64,000 bases of DNA, from NCBI RefSeq assembly GCF_001189235.2, contig NZ_LFIP02000001.1, positions 1,287,075 to 1,351,074 on the forward strand, written 5' to 3'. Position numbers and translations under genes: made by a program. The stretch is from Bradyrhizobium embrapense (lineage in GTDB: Bacteria; Pseudomonadota; Alphaproteobacteria; Rhizobiales; Xanthobacteraceae). Under the pieces are notes generated by a model. It worked only from the letters and a program-made list of their open reading frames with translations. It had not been told where the DNA came from and did not search any database. This document shows positions 34,314 to 43,811 of the stretch, one piece after another. The first letter of the stretch is position 1; each line of letters begins with the position of its first letter.

Positions 34314-34723
34314 CCTGTTTCTCTCCTCTTTTTGTCGGCTGCTTCGAGCTCTTGGGCCGGACTATAGCTGCGACAAAACGCGCAGCAAGTGAAACTGCGC
34401 GCAGATCGCCATGCATGGACGGCAACTAAAGTAGTGGGTGGGCGCTTTGCGGCTGAATAAATATGAGGCAGCGCGGGAATAAAAGACGTGAGGCGCAGTT
34501 CTCTCAGATCGTCATTCCGGGGCGAGCGAAGCGAGAGCCCGGAATCCATTCATCTACGCGTTTTGCGGCCCAATGGATTCCGGGCTCGCGCCAAGAGGCG
34601 CGCCCCGGAATGACGAGAGGATAGGGAGCAAAGCTCGGGTTATTCATGTCGCAAGTGGGCGAGGTTGTGCCCCAACCCAAGCTGTCATCGCCGGGACGAC
34701 CGCGGTGAGCCTGGCTACCGCCC
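34314..34723. other. Spacer with Liv operon promoter region and a palindromic repeat
   Basis: This 410-base spacer lies between the leftward binding-protein gene and the end of the leftward MFS gene. The part next to 34313 should contain the Liv operon promoter. The right half holds the palindromic element at 34510-34615. No gene is seen. Confidence 0.5.
34510..34615. repeat. Palindromic intergenic repeat (REP/MITE-like), about 106 bp
   Basis: The outer arms CGTCATTCCGGGGCG and its near-exact reverse complement at 34601-34615 frame inner arms (GAGCCCGGAATCCATT at about 34535-34550 and its partner at 34573-34588). The element forms a long imperfect stem, extragenic and non-coding. Sequences built on ATTCCGGGCTC arms are widespread in intergenic DNA of Bradyrhizobium relatives. 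Confidence 0.8.
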
Positions 34724-36361
34724 CTACTCCGCCATCTCCACCGGCTGTGCGGCGGGACCCGCGAGCGGACGTTCTTCCATCGCGATCATGCAGATCGAGG
34801 CGGTGGTCAGCAGCACGGCGGCAGCGCCGAACACGTAGCGGAACGCAGTGATCATGTCGGCCATCGGGATCGCGCCCACGGCGGTGGCGGCAGAGGCATG
34901 ATGCTCGCCGGCGAGCGAGATGTCGGTGCCGAGCGTCATCAGCAGGATGGTGGTGAAGGCGGCGACCGTGAACGAGGCCATCATCGCGCGGAAGAAGTTC
35001 ATCGCGCCGGTCACCGTGCCGACCTGCGGCCGCGCCACCGCGTTCTGCAGCGACACCACGCTGATCGGGAATGTGGTGCCGAGGCCGAGCGCGAACACGC
35101 TCATCAGCAGCAGCAATCCCCACAGCGGCAGCGTCGTCACTGCCATACCGACAGCACAGATCGCAGCGACCGACGTACCGACGATGGCAACACGCTTGTA
35201 GTGCTTGGCCTTCGCCATGGTCCGGCCGGCGATCGCGGCGCCGAAGGTCGAGATCGCCGCGAGCGGGATCAGCGCAAGTCCGGCCTCGCTGGCGGTGAGG
35301 TGATAGACCACCTCGTAGTAGAGCGGCAGATGCACGGTGAGGCCGACCATGGCGCCGAGCGCGCAGCCGCCCGCGCCCATTGCGAACGGCACCACCGAGC
35401 CGCCGAGCAGCGACAGCGGCAGGAACGGCTCGTCGGCGCGGCGCGCGTGCCAGACGAAGGCGCCGGCGAGCGCGATCGAGGCGCCGATCATCGCCGTTAT
35501 CGTCGGCGACAGCCAGGACAGCTTGGTGCCGCCCCAGGTCAGCACCAGCATCAACACGACGGCCGAGGCCATCAGCAGCACGCCGCCGAGCCAGTCGACC
35601 TTGCGCTTGCGATGGAACACCGGGATTTTGCCCATCTTCGGCAGCAGCAGCGCCAGCGCTGCCGCCGCGAGCGGCAAATTGATCCAGAAGATCATCGACC
35701 AATGCAGATGCTCGGCGAACACGCCGCCGACCACAGGGCCGAGAATGCCGCCGGCCATCCAGACGCTGGAGAAATAGGCCTGGTAGCGGCCGCGCTCGCG
35801 CGGGGTCACCACGTCGGAGATCACGGTCTGGACCACCGGCATGATGCCGCCGCCGCCGAGGCCCTGCAGGCCGCGGGCAACGATCAGCGTGGTCATGCTG
35901 GGGGCGACCGCGCACAGCACCGAGCCGACCACGAACAGGCTGAGCGAGGTGATGATCATGACGCGGCGGCCATAGATGTCGCTCAGCGTGCCGAACACCG
36001 GCGCCACCGCGGTCGAGGCGAGCAGATAGGCCGTGATCACCCAGGACAGGTTGGTGACGTCGTGAAACTGGCGCCCGATCGTCGGCAGCGCGGTCGCGAC
36101 GATGGTCTGGTCGAGCGCGGCCAGGAACATCGTCAGCATCAGGCTGATCACGATGGTGCGGACTTCGTCCGGATTGAGCGGTGCCGGGGGCGCCAGCGGC
36201 GGCGCGCCGTTCAGTTCGATCACCTCGCTCGGGAGGTGAGACAGCTCTGCGGCAATGTCGTCAGGCAACGTCTCTTGGTCGGCAGGAAAACGGCTCTGCC
36301 GTTCATACTTGTTCATTGGGGCGTAATGCTGCTGCGCGGGCGCGGGCCGCGATGGAATCAT
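34724..36361 (-). CDS. MFS drug-efflux transporter of the DHA2 (14-span) family
   Basis: The 545-residue protein has 14 membrane spans and the motifs of the EmrB/QacA group: LDQTIVATALPTIG in span 1, GTLSDIYGRRVMI after span 2 and GLQGLGGGGIMPVVQ in span 4. It should export drugs or toxic amphiphiles with protons. The start is uncertain: ATG at 36361, or 36316 (MNKYERQSRF), which removes a Pro/Gln-rich leader; neither has a strong ribosome-binding site. There is no adjacent membrane-fusion protein, so it may act alone. Confidence 0.88.
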   Translation of the reverse strand: MIPSRPAPAQQHYAPMNKYERQSRFPADQETLPDDIAAELSHLPSEVIELNGAPPLAPPAPLNPDEVRTIVISLMLTMFLAALDQTIVATALPTIGRQFHDVTNLSWVITAYLLASTAVAPVFGTLSDIYGRRVMIITSLSLFVVGSVLCAVAPSMTTLIVARGLQGLGGGGIMPVVQTVISDVVTPRERGRYQAYFSSVWMAGGILGPVVGGVFAEHLHWSMIFWINLPLAAAALALLLPKMGKIPVFHRKRKVDWLGGVLLMASAVVLMLVLTWGGTKLSWLSPTITAMIGASIALAGAFVWHARRADEPFLPLSLLGGSVVPFAMGAGGCALGAMVGLTVHLPLYYEVVYHLTASEAGLALIPLAAISTFGAAIAGRTMAKAKHYKRVAIVGTSVAAICAVGMAVTTLPLWGLLLLMSVFALGLGTTFPISVVSLQNAVARPQVGTVTGAMNFFRAMMASFTVAAFTTILLMTLGTDISLAGEHHASAATAVGAIPMADMITAFRYVFGAAAVLLTTASICMIAMEERPLAGPAAQPVEMAE

Positions 36362-36508
36362 TCTCTGGTCCGCAACTTATGCAGCAATTCACTGCTGAGG
36401 CAGGCACCTCAGCGCATGGGTGCATCCCACGGCACCGTTCTCGCGGTGACGTGATTGCGGCAGCACCGGCACCAGCCCTCGCGCCCGGCATCGCTGCGTC
36501 TTGGAAAT

Positions 36509-37030
36509 CTACTTGGAGGCCGTCGGCCGCTTCTTCAATTGCGCCCGTTTCGGCAGCAGGGCCGGCCAGCGCACGATGTGGTCCTCGAGATCCGCGTCGT
36601 TGACGTCGAGTTCGGTGCCCTCCACCCGACCGCGCACCGAGACGCCGGCCTCATGCACGGTATTGGGATCGCCGGAGATCAGGGGATGCCACCAGTAGAG
36701 GTCCCGCCCCTCGGCGACGAGGCGGTAGCCGCAGCTCGGCGGCAGCCAGTTCAGGGTCCGGACGTTCTCGGGCGTCAGGCGGACGCAATCCGGAACCTGG
36801 TCGGAGCGGTTCGCATAGTCCTTGCAGGTGCACAGGCCGGAATCGAGCAGCTTGCAGGAGATATGGGTGAAATAGATCTTGCCGGTGTCCTCGTCCTCGA
36901 GCTTCTCCAGGCAGCACCGTGCGCAGCCGTCACACAGACTTTCCCATTCAGCGTTGGACATCTCTTCCAACGTCTTGGTTTTCCAGAAGAATCCCTCCTG
37001 GCCCGACGGGCGTTTGGGCGGTGCGGTCAT
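36509..37030 (-). CDS. UPF0260 / YcgN family cysteine-cluster protein
   Basis: The 173-residue protein has [11 protein letters not shown] near residue 34, the CxxCxxCC cluster of the UPF0260 (YkgJ/YcgN) family, and three further cysteine positions in [14 protein letters not shown] and [30 protein letters not shown] is also a family block. The cysteines are thought to bind zinc or an iron-sulfur cluster; the role is unknown. Length is normal for the family. It is divergent from the PBP1A gene. Confidence 0.88.
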   Translation of the reverse strand: MTAPPKRPSGQEGFFWKTKTLEEMSNAEWESLCDGCARCCLEKLEDEDTGKIYFTHISCKLLDSGLCTCKDYANRSDQVPDCVRLTPENVRTLNWLPPSCGYRLVAEGRDLYWWHPLISGDPNTVHEAGVSVRGRVEGTELDVNDADLEDHIVRWPALLPKRAQLKKRPTASK

Positions 37031-37306
37031 GATATCCCTGACATGGCGGTAAAGCCCTTCTTGGGACGCCGGCGCTCCCTCCGCAAGGGGGTGATATTGC
37101 GGGGTCGAAAAAGCCGGTGGGCAGCGTTAGGGCTTTCATTAAATTCACAAGCCGCGCCATTGGTTTATGGCAGCCGCTCGGATAGAACAACGAACGAGTC
37201 CCCAACGACGCAAAAGCGCCTTGGGATTGCCGCAACATCGAAGCAAGACGTTAGCCTGTGCCCGATTTGGGCGCCCGCAGCGCTCTCAAATTGATCAAGG
37301 GACCTG

Positions 37307-39592
37307 GTGCCGTCGCATTGGAAACAGAAGGTCCGGAATTTCTTCCTGGACCTCGATGCGCGTATCGACTCGACGCTGTTCTCGTCGGGCAAGGGCCTGC
37401 GCGAACTCTACGAGCGCTATTCCACCTTCATGGACCGCTTCTATGTCGGCCGCTGGAAGCGCTGGGTGTTCATCGAGCCGCTGTCGGAAGCCGCAACGCT
37501 TGGGCTCGGTGGCATGATCCTGATGCTGACGCTCGCGATCCCCGCGTTCCGCGAGACCGCCGACGAGGACTGGCTGAAGAAATCCGACCTCGCGGTGACC
37601 TTTCTCGACCGCTACGGCAACCCGATCGGCAGCCGCGGCATCAAGCATAATGACTCGATCCCGCTGGAAGACTTTCCGGACAATCTGATCAAGGCGACGC
37701 TCGCGACCGAGGACCGCCGCTTCTACGACCATTTCGGCATCGACGTGCCGGGCCTCGCCCGCGCGCTCGTCACCAACGCGCAGGCCGGCGGCGTCCGCCA
37801 GGGCGGTTCGTCGATCACCCAGCAGCTCGCCAAGAACCTGTTCCTGAACAACGAGCGCACCATCGAGCGCAAGGTGAAGGAAGCGTTCCTTGCGATCTGG
37901 CTGGAGACGCGGCTCACCAAGAACGAAATCCTGAAACTCTATCTCGACCGCGCCTATATGGGCGGCGGCACCTTCGGCGTCGACGGCGCGGCGCATTTCT
38001 ACTTCAACAAGTCGGTGCGCGACGTGAACCTCGCGGAAGCCGCGATGCTCGCCGGCCTGTTCAAGGCGCCGACGAAGTACGCCCCGCACATCAACCTGCC
38101 CGCGGCGCGCGCCCGCGCCAACGTCGTGCTCGACAACCTGGTCGATGCTGGCTTCATGACCGAGGGCCAGGTGTTCGGCGCCCGCCGCAATCCGGCGGTC
38201 GCGGTCGATCGGCGCGACGAGAACTCGCCGAACTACTATCTCGACTACGCCTTCGACGAGATGCGCAAGCTGGTCGACACCTTCCCGAAATCCTACACCG
38301 AACGCGTCTTCGTGGTCCGCACCGCGATCGACACGAACGTGCAGAAGGCGGCCGAGGAAGCGATCGAGAACCAGCTCCGCCAGTTCGGGCGCGATTATCA
38401 CGCGACGCAGGCCGCAACCGTGGTGTCCGATCTCGACGGCGGCATCCGCGCCATGGTCGGCGGCCGCGACTACGGCGCGAGCCAGTTCAACCGTGCGACC
38501 GACGCCTACCGGCAGCCCGGCTCGTCGTTCAAGCCTTACGTCTACACCACGGCGCTGCTGAACGGCTTCACTCCGAACTCGAAGATCGTCGACGGCCCGG
38601 TCTGCATCGGCAATTGGTGCCCGCAGAACTATGGCCACTCCTATTCCGGCTCGGTGACACTGACGCAGGCGATCACCCGCTCGATCAACGTGGTGCCGGT
38701 CAAGCTCTCGATCGCGCTGGGCGGCAAGGAAGGCCCGAAGGCGGGCCGCGCCAAGATCGTCGAGGTCGCGCGCCGCTTCGGCCTCAAGGCGCCGCTGCCC
38801 GATACTCCGTCGCTGCCGATCGGCTCCGACGAAGTCACGGTGATCGAGCACGCGGTGGCCTATGCGACCTTCCCGAACCGCGGCAAGGCGGTGACGCCGC
38901 ATTCGGTGCTCGAGGTGCGCACCGGCGCCGGCGATCTGGTGTGGCGCTGGGACCGCGACGGCCCCAAGCCGCGGCAGGCCATCCCGCCGAACATCGCCGC
39001 CGACATGGCCGGCATGATGAGCCACGTGGTCAGCGAAGGCACCGCGCGCCGCGCCGCGCTCGACGGCATCCCGACCGCGGGCAAGACCGGCACCACCAAT
39101 GCCTATCGCGACGCCTGGTTCGTCGGCTACACCGGCAACTTCACCTGCGCGGTCTGGTACGGCAATGACGACTATTCGCCGACCAACCGCATGACCGGCG
39201 GCTCGCTGCCGGCGCAGACCTGGCACGACATCATGGTCGCCGCGCATCAGGGCGTGGAAGTCAAGGAACTCGCCGGCGTCGGCATGGGCCAGAAGCTGCC
39301 GCCGCAGCCGGCGCAGGCCAATGCCCAGGCGAGCGCGGCGCCGCGGGTGCTGGAGACCAAGCCGGGTCCGCCGCCGGTCTTGACCAAGCGCGGCGCGGAT
39401 ATCCTGGTGCGGGTCGAGAAGCTGCTCGACGACGCGGCCAAGACCGCTGAAAAGACCACCGGCAAGACCACGCTGGGCGAGCCCTCGAAGACCGGCAAGG
39501 CGGAGTCCTCGAGCGCGCTGGCGTTCCCCGAAAACTACGTTGCCGCGGCCGGGCCGGACGGCGCGACACCAGCTTTGCCACGCAAGAACTGA
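37307..39592 (+). CDS. Class A penicillin-binding protein 1A (transglycosylase/transpeptidase)
   Basis: The 761-residue bifunctional enzyme polymerises and cross-links peptidoglycan. A membrane anchor at about residues 65-85 is followed by the GT51 domain, with the catalytic glutamate E135 in ATEDRRFYDHFGID and QGGSSITQQLAKN next. The transpeptidase domain has the serine S406 in the SxxK box (SSFKPYVY) and KTGT at residues 593-596. An alanine/proline-rich tail of about 110 residues follows. The start is a GTG at 37307. The next gene starts one base after its stop. Confidence 0.93.
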   Translation: MPSHWKQKVRNFFLDLDARIDSTLFSSGKGLRELYERYSTFMDRFYVGRWKRWVFIEPLSEAATLGLGGMILMLTLAIPAFRETADEDWLKKSDLAVTFLDRYGNPIGSRGIKHNDSIPLEDFPDNLIKATLATEDRRFYDHFGIDVPGLARALVTNAQAGGVRQGGSSITQQLAKNLFLNNERTIERKVKEAFLAIWLETRLTKNEILKLYLDRAYMGGGTFGVDGAAHFYFNKSVRDVNLAEAAMLAGLFKAPTKYAPHINLPAARARANVVLDNLVDAGFMTEGQVFGARRNPAVAVDRRDENSPNYYLDYAFDEMRKLVDTFPKSYTERVFVVRTAIDTNVQKAAEEAIENQLRQFGRDYHATQAATVVSDLDGGIRAMVGGRDYGASQFNRATDAYRQPGSSFKPYVYTTALLNGFTPNSKIVDGPVCIGNWCPQNYGHSYSGSVTLTQAITRSINVVPVKLSIALGGKEGPKAGRAKIVEVARRFGLKAPLPDTPSLPIGSDEVTVIEHAVAYATFPNRGKAVTPHSVLEVRTGAGDLVWRWDRDGPKPRQAIPPNIAADMAGMMSHVVSEGTARRAALDGIPTAGKTGTTNAYRDAWFVGYTGNFTCAVWYGNDDYSPTNRMTGGSLPAQTWHDIMVAAHQGVEVKELAGVGMGQKLPPQPAQANAQASAAPRVLETKPGPPPVLTKRGADILVRVEKLLDDAAKTAEKTTGKTTLGEPSKTGKAESSSALAFPENYVAAAGPDGATPALPRKN

Positions 39593-39593
39593 C

Positions 39594-40172
39594 GTGCGGC
39601 TCCTCCTCTCCACCTTGCTGGCACTCGTCATCGCCACGGCCGTCGGCCTCGGCCTGACCTATGCGACGGCGACGCGCGGCACCGATATCGGCACGCTGAA
39701 GATCGGCGCCTGGACCGCGCGGCCGAAGAACGGCACCTCCGATGTCGATCCCTATTCGCGAGCGACCATCGCGCGCAGCGGCGAGCTGCCGATCGGCACT
39801 GGCGACGGCATCGCGTTCTCGGCGACCTCGGACGACAAGAACAAGCCGCTCGACGGACGCTGCGACGTCGTGGTCTCAGGCGTGACGCCGGCGGCGCGGT
39901 TCTGGACGCTGACGCTGTTCGACCGCAAGGGTCATCTCGTCGCGAATTCGCTGCAGCGCTACGGCTTCACCAGCCAGGAGATCGTGCGCGCGTCCGACGG
40001 CACGTTCGAGATCCACATCGCCTCGCGCTCGCGCGCCGGCAACTGGCTGCCGACCGGCGGCATCGAGCGCTACGCGCTGATGTTACGGCTTTACGACACG
40101 CCGGTCGGAGTCGCGACCCGCACCCAGCGCGACGCGCCGATGCCCTCGATCGCAACGACGGGCTGCCCATGA
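39594..40172 (+). CDS. DUF1214 domain protein
   Basis: The 192-residue protein, GTG-started at 39594, has an N-terminal membrane segment (LLLSTLLALVIATAVGLGL) and the DUF1214 region, with PYSRATIARSGELPIGTGDG and GNWLPTG. DUF1214 is usually fused to or paired with DUF1254. It starts one base after the PBP1A stop and overlaps the DUF1254 gene as ATGA (40169-40172). It is likely periplasmic and membrane-anchored. Function is unknown. Confidence 0.8.
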   Translation: MRLLLSTLLALVIATAVGLGLTYATATRGTDIGTLKIGAWTARPKNGTSDVDPYSRATIARSGELPIGTGDGIAFSATSDDKNKPLDGRCDVVVSGVTPAARFWTLTLFDRKGHLVANSLQRYGFTSQEIVRASDGTFEIHIASRSRAGNWLPTGGIERYALMLRLYDTPVGVATRTQRDAPMPSIATTGCP

Positions 40173-40789
40173 TCCGCGTGCTGTTCACCATCCTCGCAGG
40201 CGTGCTGCTCGGCGGCGTGGTGCATCTCGTCAGCGTGCTGGCGCTGCCGCGCATCGCCTCGCAGGACGCCTATTCGCGGCTGACACCGATGACCAAGCTC
40301 AACGAGGTGACGCAGCTGCCGCTGGCCGACCCGAGCAACTCGCCGATGCCGCTGATGGATCCGGCCTTCGCGGTGGCGATCTGCCGTTACGATCTCTCCA
40401 CCGGGCCGCTCAAGCTCACCGTGCCGGTCAGCCAAGCCTATACTTCGGTGTCGTTCTACACCCGCAACGAGGTCGCCTATTACGCGATCAACGATCGCTC
40501 CGCCGGCAAGAAGGTGATCGAGCTCGACTTGATGACCGAAGCGCAGCACAACGAGCTGCCGGAGGACGAGGAGGTCACTGCCGCCGACCGGCTGATCATC
40601 GACTCGCCGACCGAGACCGGCCTGATCCTCTTGAAGGCGCTGGCGCCGGAGCCCGGCCTGATGCCGCAGGCGCAGGCTTCGCTTGCGGCCTCGTCGTGCA
40701 AGGTGCAAGCCGAGCCGGTCGCGGCCAAGCAGGAAGCACCGCCGCCGCTCCCCGCCCCCGCACCCCCGCCCGCGGCACGCAAGCGTTAG
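40169..40789 (+). CDS. DUF1254 domain protein
   Basis: The 206-residue protein starts with a hydrophobic segment (VLFTILAGVLLGGVVHLVSV) and continues with the DUF1254-like part (ITPMTKLNEVTQ-type segment, YDLSTGPLKLTVPV, FYTRNEVAYYAINDR). The C-terminal 30 residues are rich in Pro and Ala. It forms a translationally coupled pair with the DUF1214 gene. Its 3' end overlaps the convergent hydrolase gene by four bases. The two proteins probably act together at the membrane. Confidence 0.75.
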   Translation: MIRVLFTILAGVLLGGVVHLVSVLALPRIASQDAYSRLTPMTKLNEVTQLPLADPSNSPMPLMDPAFAVAICRYDLSTGPLKLTVPVSQAYTSVSFYTRNEVAYYAINDRSAGKKVIELDLMTEAQHNELPEDEEVTAADRLIIDSPTETGLILLKALAPEPGLMPQAQASLAASSCKVQAEPVAAKQEAPPPLPAPAPPPAARKR

Positions 40790-41628
40790 TTGGCTGCGAG
40801 CGCGTGCCGGCCGCAACGGCAGGTCTCGTAATCGACGGGATCGTGGCTGTTGACGATCGTGACACTGTCGCCATGCGCTGCCTTCAACTGGCGCAGCCGC
40901 TCCTGATTCTGGATGCGCGTTGGCCGATCCATGTCCGCCCCGCGCTGGAACATGCCGAGCACCAGCGGGACCCGCGGCCGGGGAGCGAGCTGCGCGTGGT
41001 GGAAGTAGGCATCGCCGGCGTGCAGCAGCCATCCGTCGTTGGTACGCACCGCGATGCCGCAATGGCCGAGCGTGTGGCCCGGCAGCGGGATCATCAGGAT
41101 GTCAGGCTCGCGATCGCCGAGCGCGCGCACGCCCTTGAAGCCGAACCAGTCCTCGCCGCCGGCACCATAGAAGGTCCAGTCCGGCCCATGCTGCCATTGC
41201 GCCGTGATGTAGCGTCCTACCGGCGGCGCGAGCTGATGCGTCACCGCCATGTCGTACTCCTTGCGATGGACATGTACCTTGGCGCTCGGAAAGTCCGGCA
41301 CGCCGCCGGCATGGTCGCGATCGAGATGCGTCAGCAGCAGATGCCGCACATCGTCGGGCGAGAGGCCGAGCGCCTTGACCTGGCGAACGGCGGTCTCGGC
41401 CGGATCGAGCCGCGGCGTGGTCTGCCGCACCCATTTGCGACCGAGCCGCGGCGGGTTGCCGATGTCGTCGAGCCCGATGCCGGTGTCGACCAGCACGAGA
41501 CCGTCATTGCTCTCGACGAGCAGGCAGTGGCAGACCATCCGCGCGCGCTGGAAGATGCTGCCGCTGCCGTTCACGAGCCGCTTGCCGATCGGGCACATCG
41601 TGCCGGTGTTGAGATGATGGATGCGCAT
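40786..41628 (-). CDS. Metallo-beta-lactamase fold hydrolase (lactonase-like)
   Basis: The 280-residue protein has the metal motif in LLLTHLDRDHAGGVPDF; the usual HxHxDH is HxDxDH here, a variant found in several hydrolase subgroups. HTLGHCGIAVRT and LHAGDAYFHH supply the later metal ligands. The closest characterised relatives are N-acyl homoserine lactonases and other lactone or thioester hydrolases, so quorum quenching is one possibility. It is divergent from a LysR regulator 91 bases away, which is the usual arrangement for LysR control. Confidence 0.82.
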   Translation of the reverse strand: MRIHHLNTGTMCPIGKRLVNGSGSIFQRARMVCHCLLVESNDGLVLVDTGIGLDDIGNPPRLGRKWVRQTTPRLDPAETAVRQVKALGLSPDDVRHLLLTHLDRDHAGGVPDFPSAKVHVHRKEYDMAVTHQLAPPVGRYITAQWQHGPDWTFYGAGGEDWFGFKGVRALGDREPDILMIPLPGHTLGHCGIAVRTNDGWLLHAGDAYFHHAQLAPRPRVPLVLGMFQRGADMDRPTRIQNQERLRQLKAAHGDSVTIVNSHDPVDYETCRCGRHALAAN

Positions 41629-41719
41629 GACCAGTCCTCCGCTGTAACAAGCGCAGACTTGCCACTCGTCTTTCCATAGGTAAAATATTGTCTTTCTATC
41701 TATGCGATAGGATAGGCCT
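41629..41719. promoter_or_regulatory. Divergent promoter region of the hydrolase and LysR genes
   Basis: The 91-base spacer separates the divergent genes. It contains the dyad CTATC-TATGC-GATAG at 41698-41712, next to the LysR start. LysR regulators bind T-N11-A sites in such spacers and control both genes. Confidence 0.5.
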
Positions 41720-42580
41720 ATGGATATCCGCGAACTCCGCTATTTCGCCGCGGTCTACCGCGAGCGCAACCTGACCGCCGCGGCGAAGCGCTGCTTCATC
41801 TCGCAACCGTCGATTTCGGCAGCGATCACCAATCTCGAGGCCGAGCTCGGTACCACGCTGTTCATCCGGCACAAGAAGGGCATGGCACCGACGGAGTCCG
41901 CCGCGCGATTTCACGGCATCGCCCGCAGGATCATCGACGAGGCGGACGCGGCGCGAAACCTGTTTCGCAAACCCGCGACGAGGCAGGCGCTGACGCTCGG
42001 CCTGTTGCGCACCCTCGATCAGGCGCGCACGGTCGCGCTGCTGAGGCCGCTAACGGCCAACGCCGATCTCGCGCTCCGGCTGGTCGGCGCCAATGAGAAG
42101 GCCGACGCGCGGATCGTCGCAAAGACCATGACCCACGCCGGCGAGCACTTCATCCCGCTCTGGAGCGAGCGCTATGTCGCGGCGCTGCCGCCGTCACATC
42201 CCCTCACCCTGAAAGAGACGCTGCGGACCAGCGACTTCGCGGGCGTTCCGATGATCGACCGCTGCCATTGCGAGCAGCAGGAATTCTTCAAACGAACGTC
42301 GCCGCCGCGCAAGCCGGTAGCGATCGCGGAATCGGAGGAATGGGCGATGGCGCTGGTGGCGGCCGGGGTTGGCGTTGCGATCGTTCCCGAAGGCGTGGCG
42401 CGCGGCAATCCGGATGTGGCGGTGCGCGCGATCGATATCGACGTCACGCGCCAGGTCGGCCTCGCCTACCCCTCCGCCCAGCCGCCCTCCGATGCGCTGA
42501 AGGCGTTCATTGCGAGCCTGCCGCGGCAAGCGAACAGTCGACGCGCGAGGTCCGCAATCAGGAAGGTGAAACGGGCTTAG
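41720..42580 (+). CDS. LysR-type transcriptional regulator
   Basis: The 286-residue protein has the LysR DNA-binding helix-turn-helix at residues 1-60 (MDIRELRYFAAVYRERNLT, CFISQPSISAAITNLE, LFIRHKKG), then a periplasmic-binding-protein-like effector domain. Its divergent partner is the hydrolase at 40786, so it probably regulates that gene. The 3' end overlaps the convergent lipoprotein gene by four bases. Confidence 0.92.
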   Translation: MDIRELRYFAAVYRERNLTAAAKRCFISQPSISAAITNLEAELGTTLFIRHKKGMAPTESAARFHGIARRIIDEADAARNLFRKPATRQALTLGLLRTLDQARTVALLRPLTANADLALRLVGANEKADARIVAKTMTHAGEHFIPLWSERYVAALPPSHPLTLKETLRTSDFAGVPMIDRCHCEQQEFFKRTSPPRKPVAIAESEEWAMALVAAGVGVAIVPEGVARGNPDVAVRAIDIDVTRQVGLAYPSAQPPSDALKAFIASLPRQANSRRARSAIRKVKRA

Positions 42581-43344
42581 CCCTTGGTCACCACGGCCTG
42601 GCCTGTGACGGGACCTGAGATCAACGGCGCATTGGCGGTGAGCCGGGCAAGCTCGTTGATCTGGCGTTCGGCGTCAGCCGCCATGCCGTCAGGTGCCTGG
42701 ATCACCAGCCGCTCCAGCGCCCAGCGATAGGACGCGATCCGCCGCTCCAGGGCCTGCTGGACCCATTGCACGATCAGCGTGTTCTCTTCCATCCGCGCGA
42801 CTGCGTCTGCCTTCTCGCGCGGCGACACGTCGGCGATCATCCTGAGGCTGGCACTGCGCTTGCGGTCGAGTTCGATCACCTGGATCGCGGTGGCGAAGAA
42901 CGGCTCGAACCGCGTGATGTCGTCGCGCACCTCGTCGATCAGGAGCGAATAGCGCGAGGCGAACGAGCGATGCGGCTCGTCGATCAGATTGCGGCCATAC
43001 GCAGTGCGATCGAATAAGACCCTCTGCCGCCACGGCGAGGGCAGCGGCTGGTAGTCGCCGAACACGCTCTTCCACGCCGGGCGCGACAGCGGCGGCTCGA
43101 CGAATTGATAGGCGAGATCGCGCAGCTGACGTTCGTGTTCAGTGAGCTGGAATTGCGAGGCGTTCTTGCCGACGCTGCCGGTCGCCTCGGCGCCCATCCA
43201 GCGATGCATGTCGTCGTTGCGGAAATCCGCGCGGGTGCGGCCGAAGTCGCCGCCGCTGCAGCCGGCGAGCGCCGAGCCTGCGAGCAGCAGGATCAGCGCC
43301 GGGAGTGACCGCCGAGCGGCGGTCCGCTGCACGAGCTGCGACAT
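42577..43344 (-). CDS. Lipoprotein of unknown function
   Basis: The start at 43344 (MSQLVQRTAARRSLPALILL) gives a lipoprotein signal peptide with the lipobox LAGC, so Cys29 would be lipidated. The rest (255 residues in all) is soluble and helical, with ALERRIASYRWALERLVIQ and WKSVFGDYQPLPS as recognisable segments. A longer frame upstream is Arg-rich and was not used. No family name was recognised. It should sit in the inner or outer membrane facing the periplasm. Confidence 0.7.
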   Translation of the reverse strand: MSQLVQRTAARRSLPALILLLAGSALAGCSGGDFGRTRADFRNDDMHRWMGAEATGSVGKNASQFQLTEHERQLRDLAYQFVEPPLSRPAWKSVFGDYQPLPSPWRQRVLFDRTAYGRNLIDEPHRSFASRYSLLIDEVRDDITRFEPFFATAIQVIELDRKRSASLRMIADVSPREKADAVARMEENTLIVQWVQQALERRIASYRWALERLVIQAPDGMAADAERQINELARLTANAPLISGPVTGQAVVTKG

Positions 43345-43360
43345 TGCACGATGTCCGCGA

Positions 43361-43555
43361 TCAGGAGCGGCGTCGGCGTCGGCGACCCTGCGCAGTGCCC
43401 TGCTCCGGTCCGCGCCCCCCGCCGGTCTCCTCCGTCGTTCGCTCAATCCGGACGACGGGAAGGATCAGCACGGTCCCCATGCCTTCGCCGGCAGCACCGA
43501 CAGTGCTCGGCCGCCGTGCAGCCGCATCCGCCGGAAACTCAACGATGGTGCCCAT
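43361..43555 (-). CDS. Small protein with a repeated MGTxVxxP motif and basic tail
   Basis: The 64-residue frame starts MGTIVEFPADAAARRPSTVG and later reads MGTVLILPVVRIERTTEE, an internal echo of its start. The tail is RRRRRRS-like, which suggests nucleic-acid or polyphosphate contact, or just disorder. It ends 16 bases before the start codon of the lipoprotein and is probably co-transcribed with it. The longer frame upstream does not look like protein. Function is unknown. Confidence 0.55.
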   Translation of the reverse strand: MGTIVEFPADAAARRPSTVGAAGEGMGTVLILPVVRIERTTEETGGGRGPEQGTAQGRRRRRRS

Positions 43556-43811
43556 GTTCCGTTCTCTCTGGCCCCGCACGGACATGATTTGCCCCGCGCA
43601 CGCCGAGTTAAGAACGCGCATGGTTAACGATATCTTAAGCCGCCGACAGGGACGGTTACGGATATGGCGCTGTGCCTTAATGGACACGCGCAAATTCGAG
43701 CGTTCGGCTTCACGGCTTGTTTTCCTTAACTGCGTCTTAAAACAGCCTGCGTAGGCTCGCGCCCAGAAGGTTTTCAACCTGAGTCTTATTGGCAAGTCGC
43801 GTACGCCCGAG

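Noticed and set aside
40786..41628. Firm assignment of the hydrolase as an AHL lactonase
   Set aside because: The metal motif reads HxDxDH rather than HxHxDH, and the family has many substrates, so only the fold is claimed.
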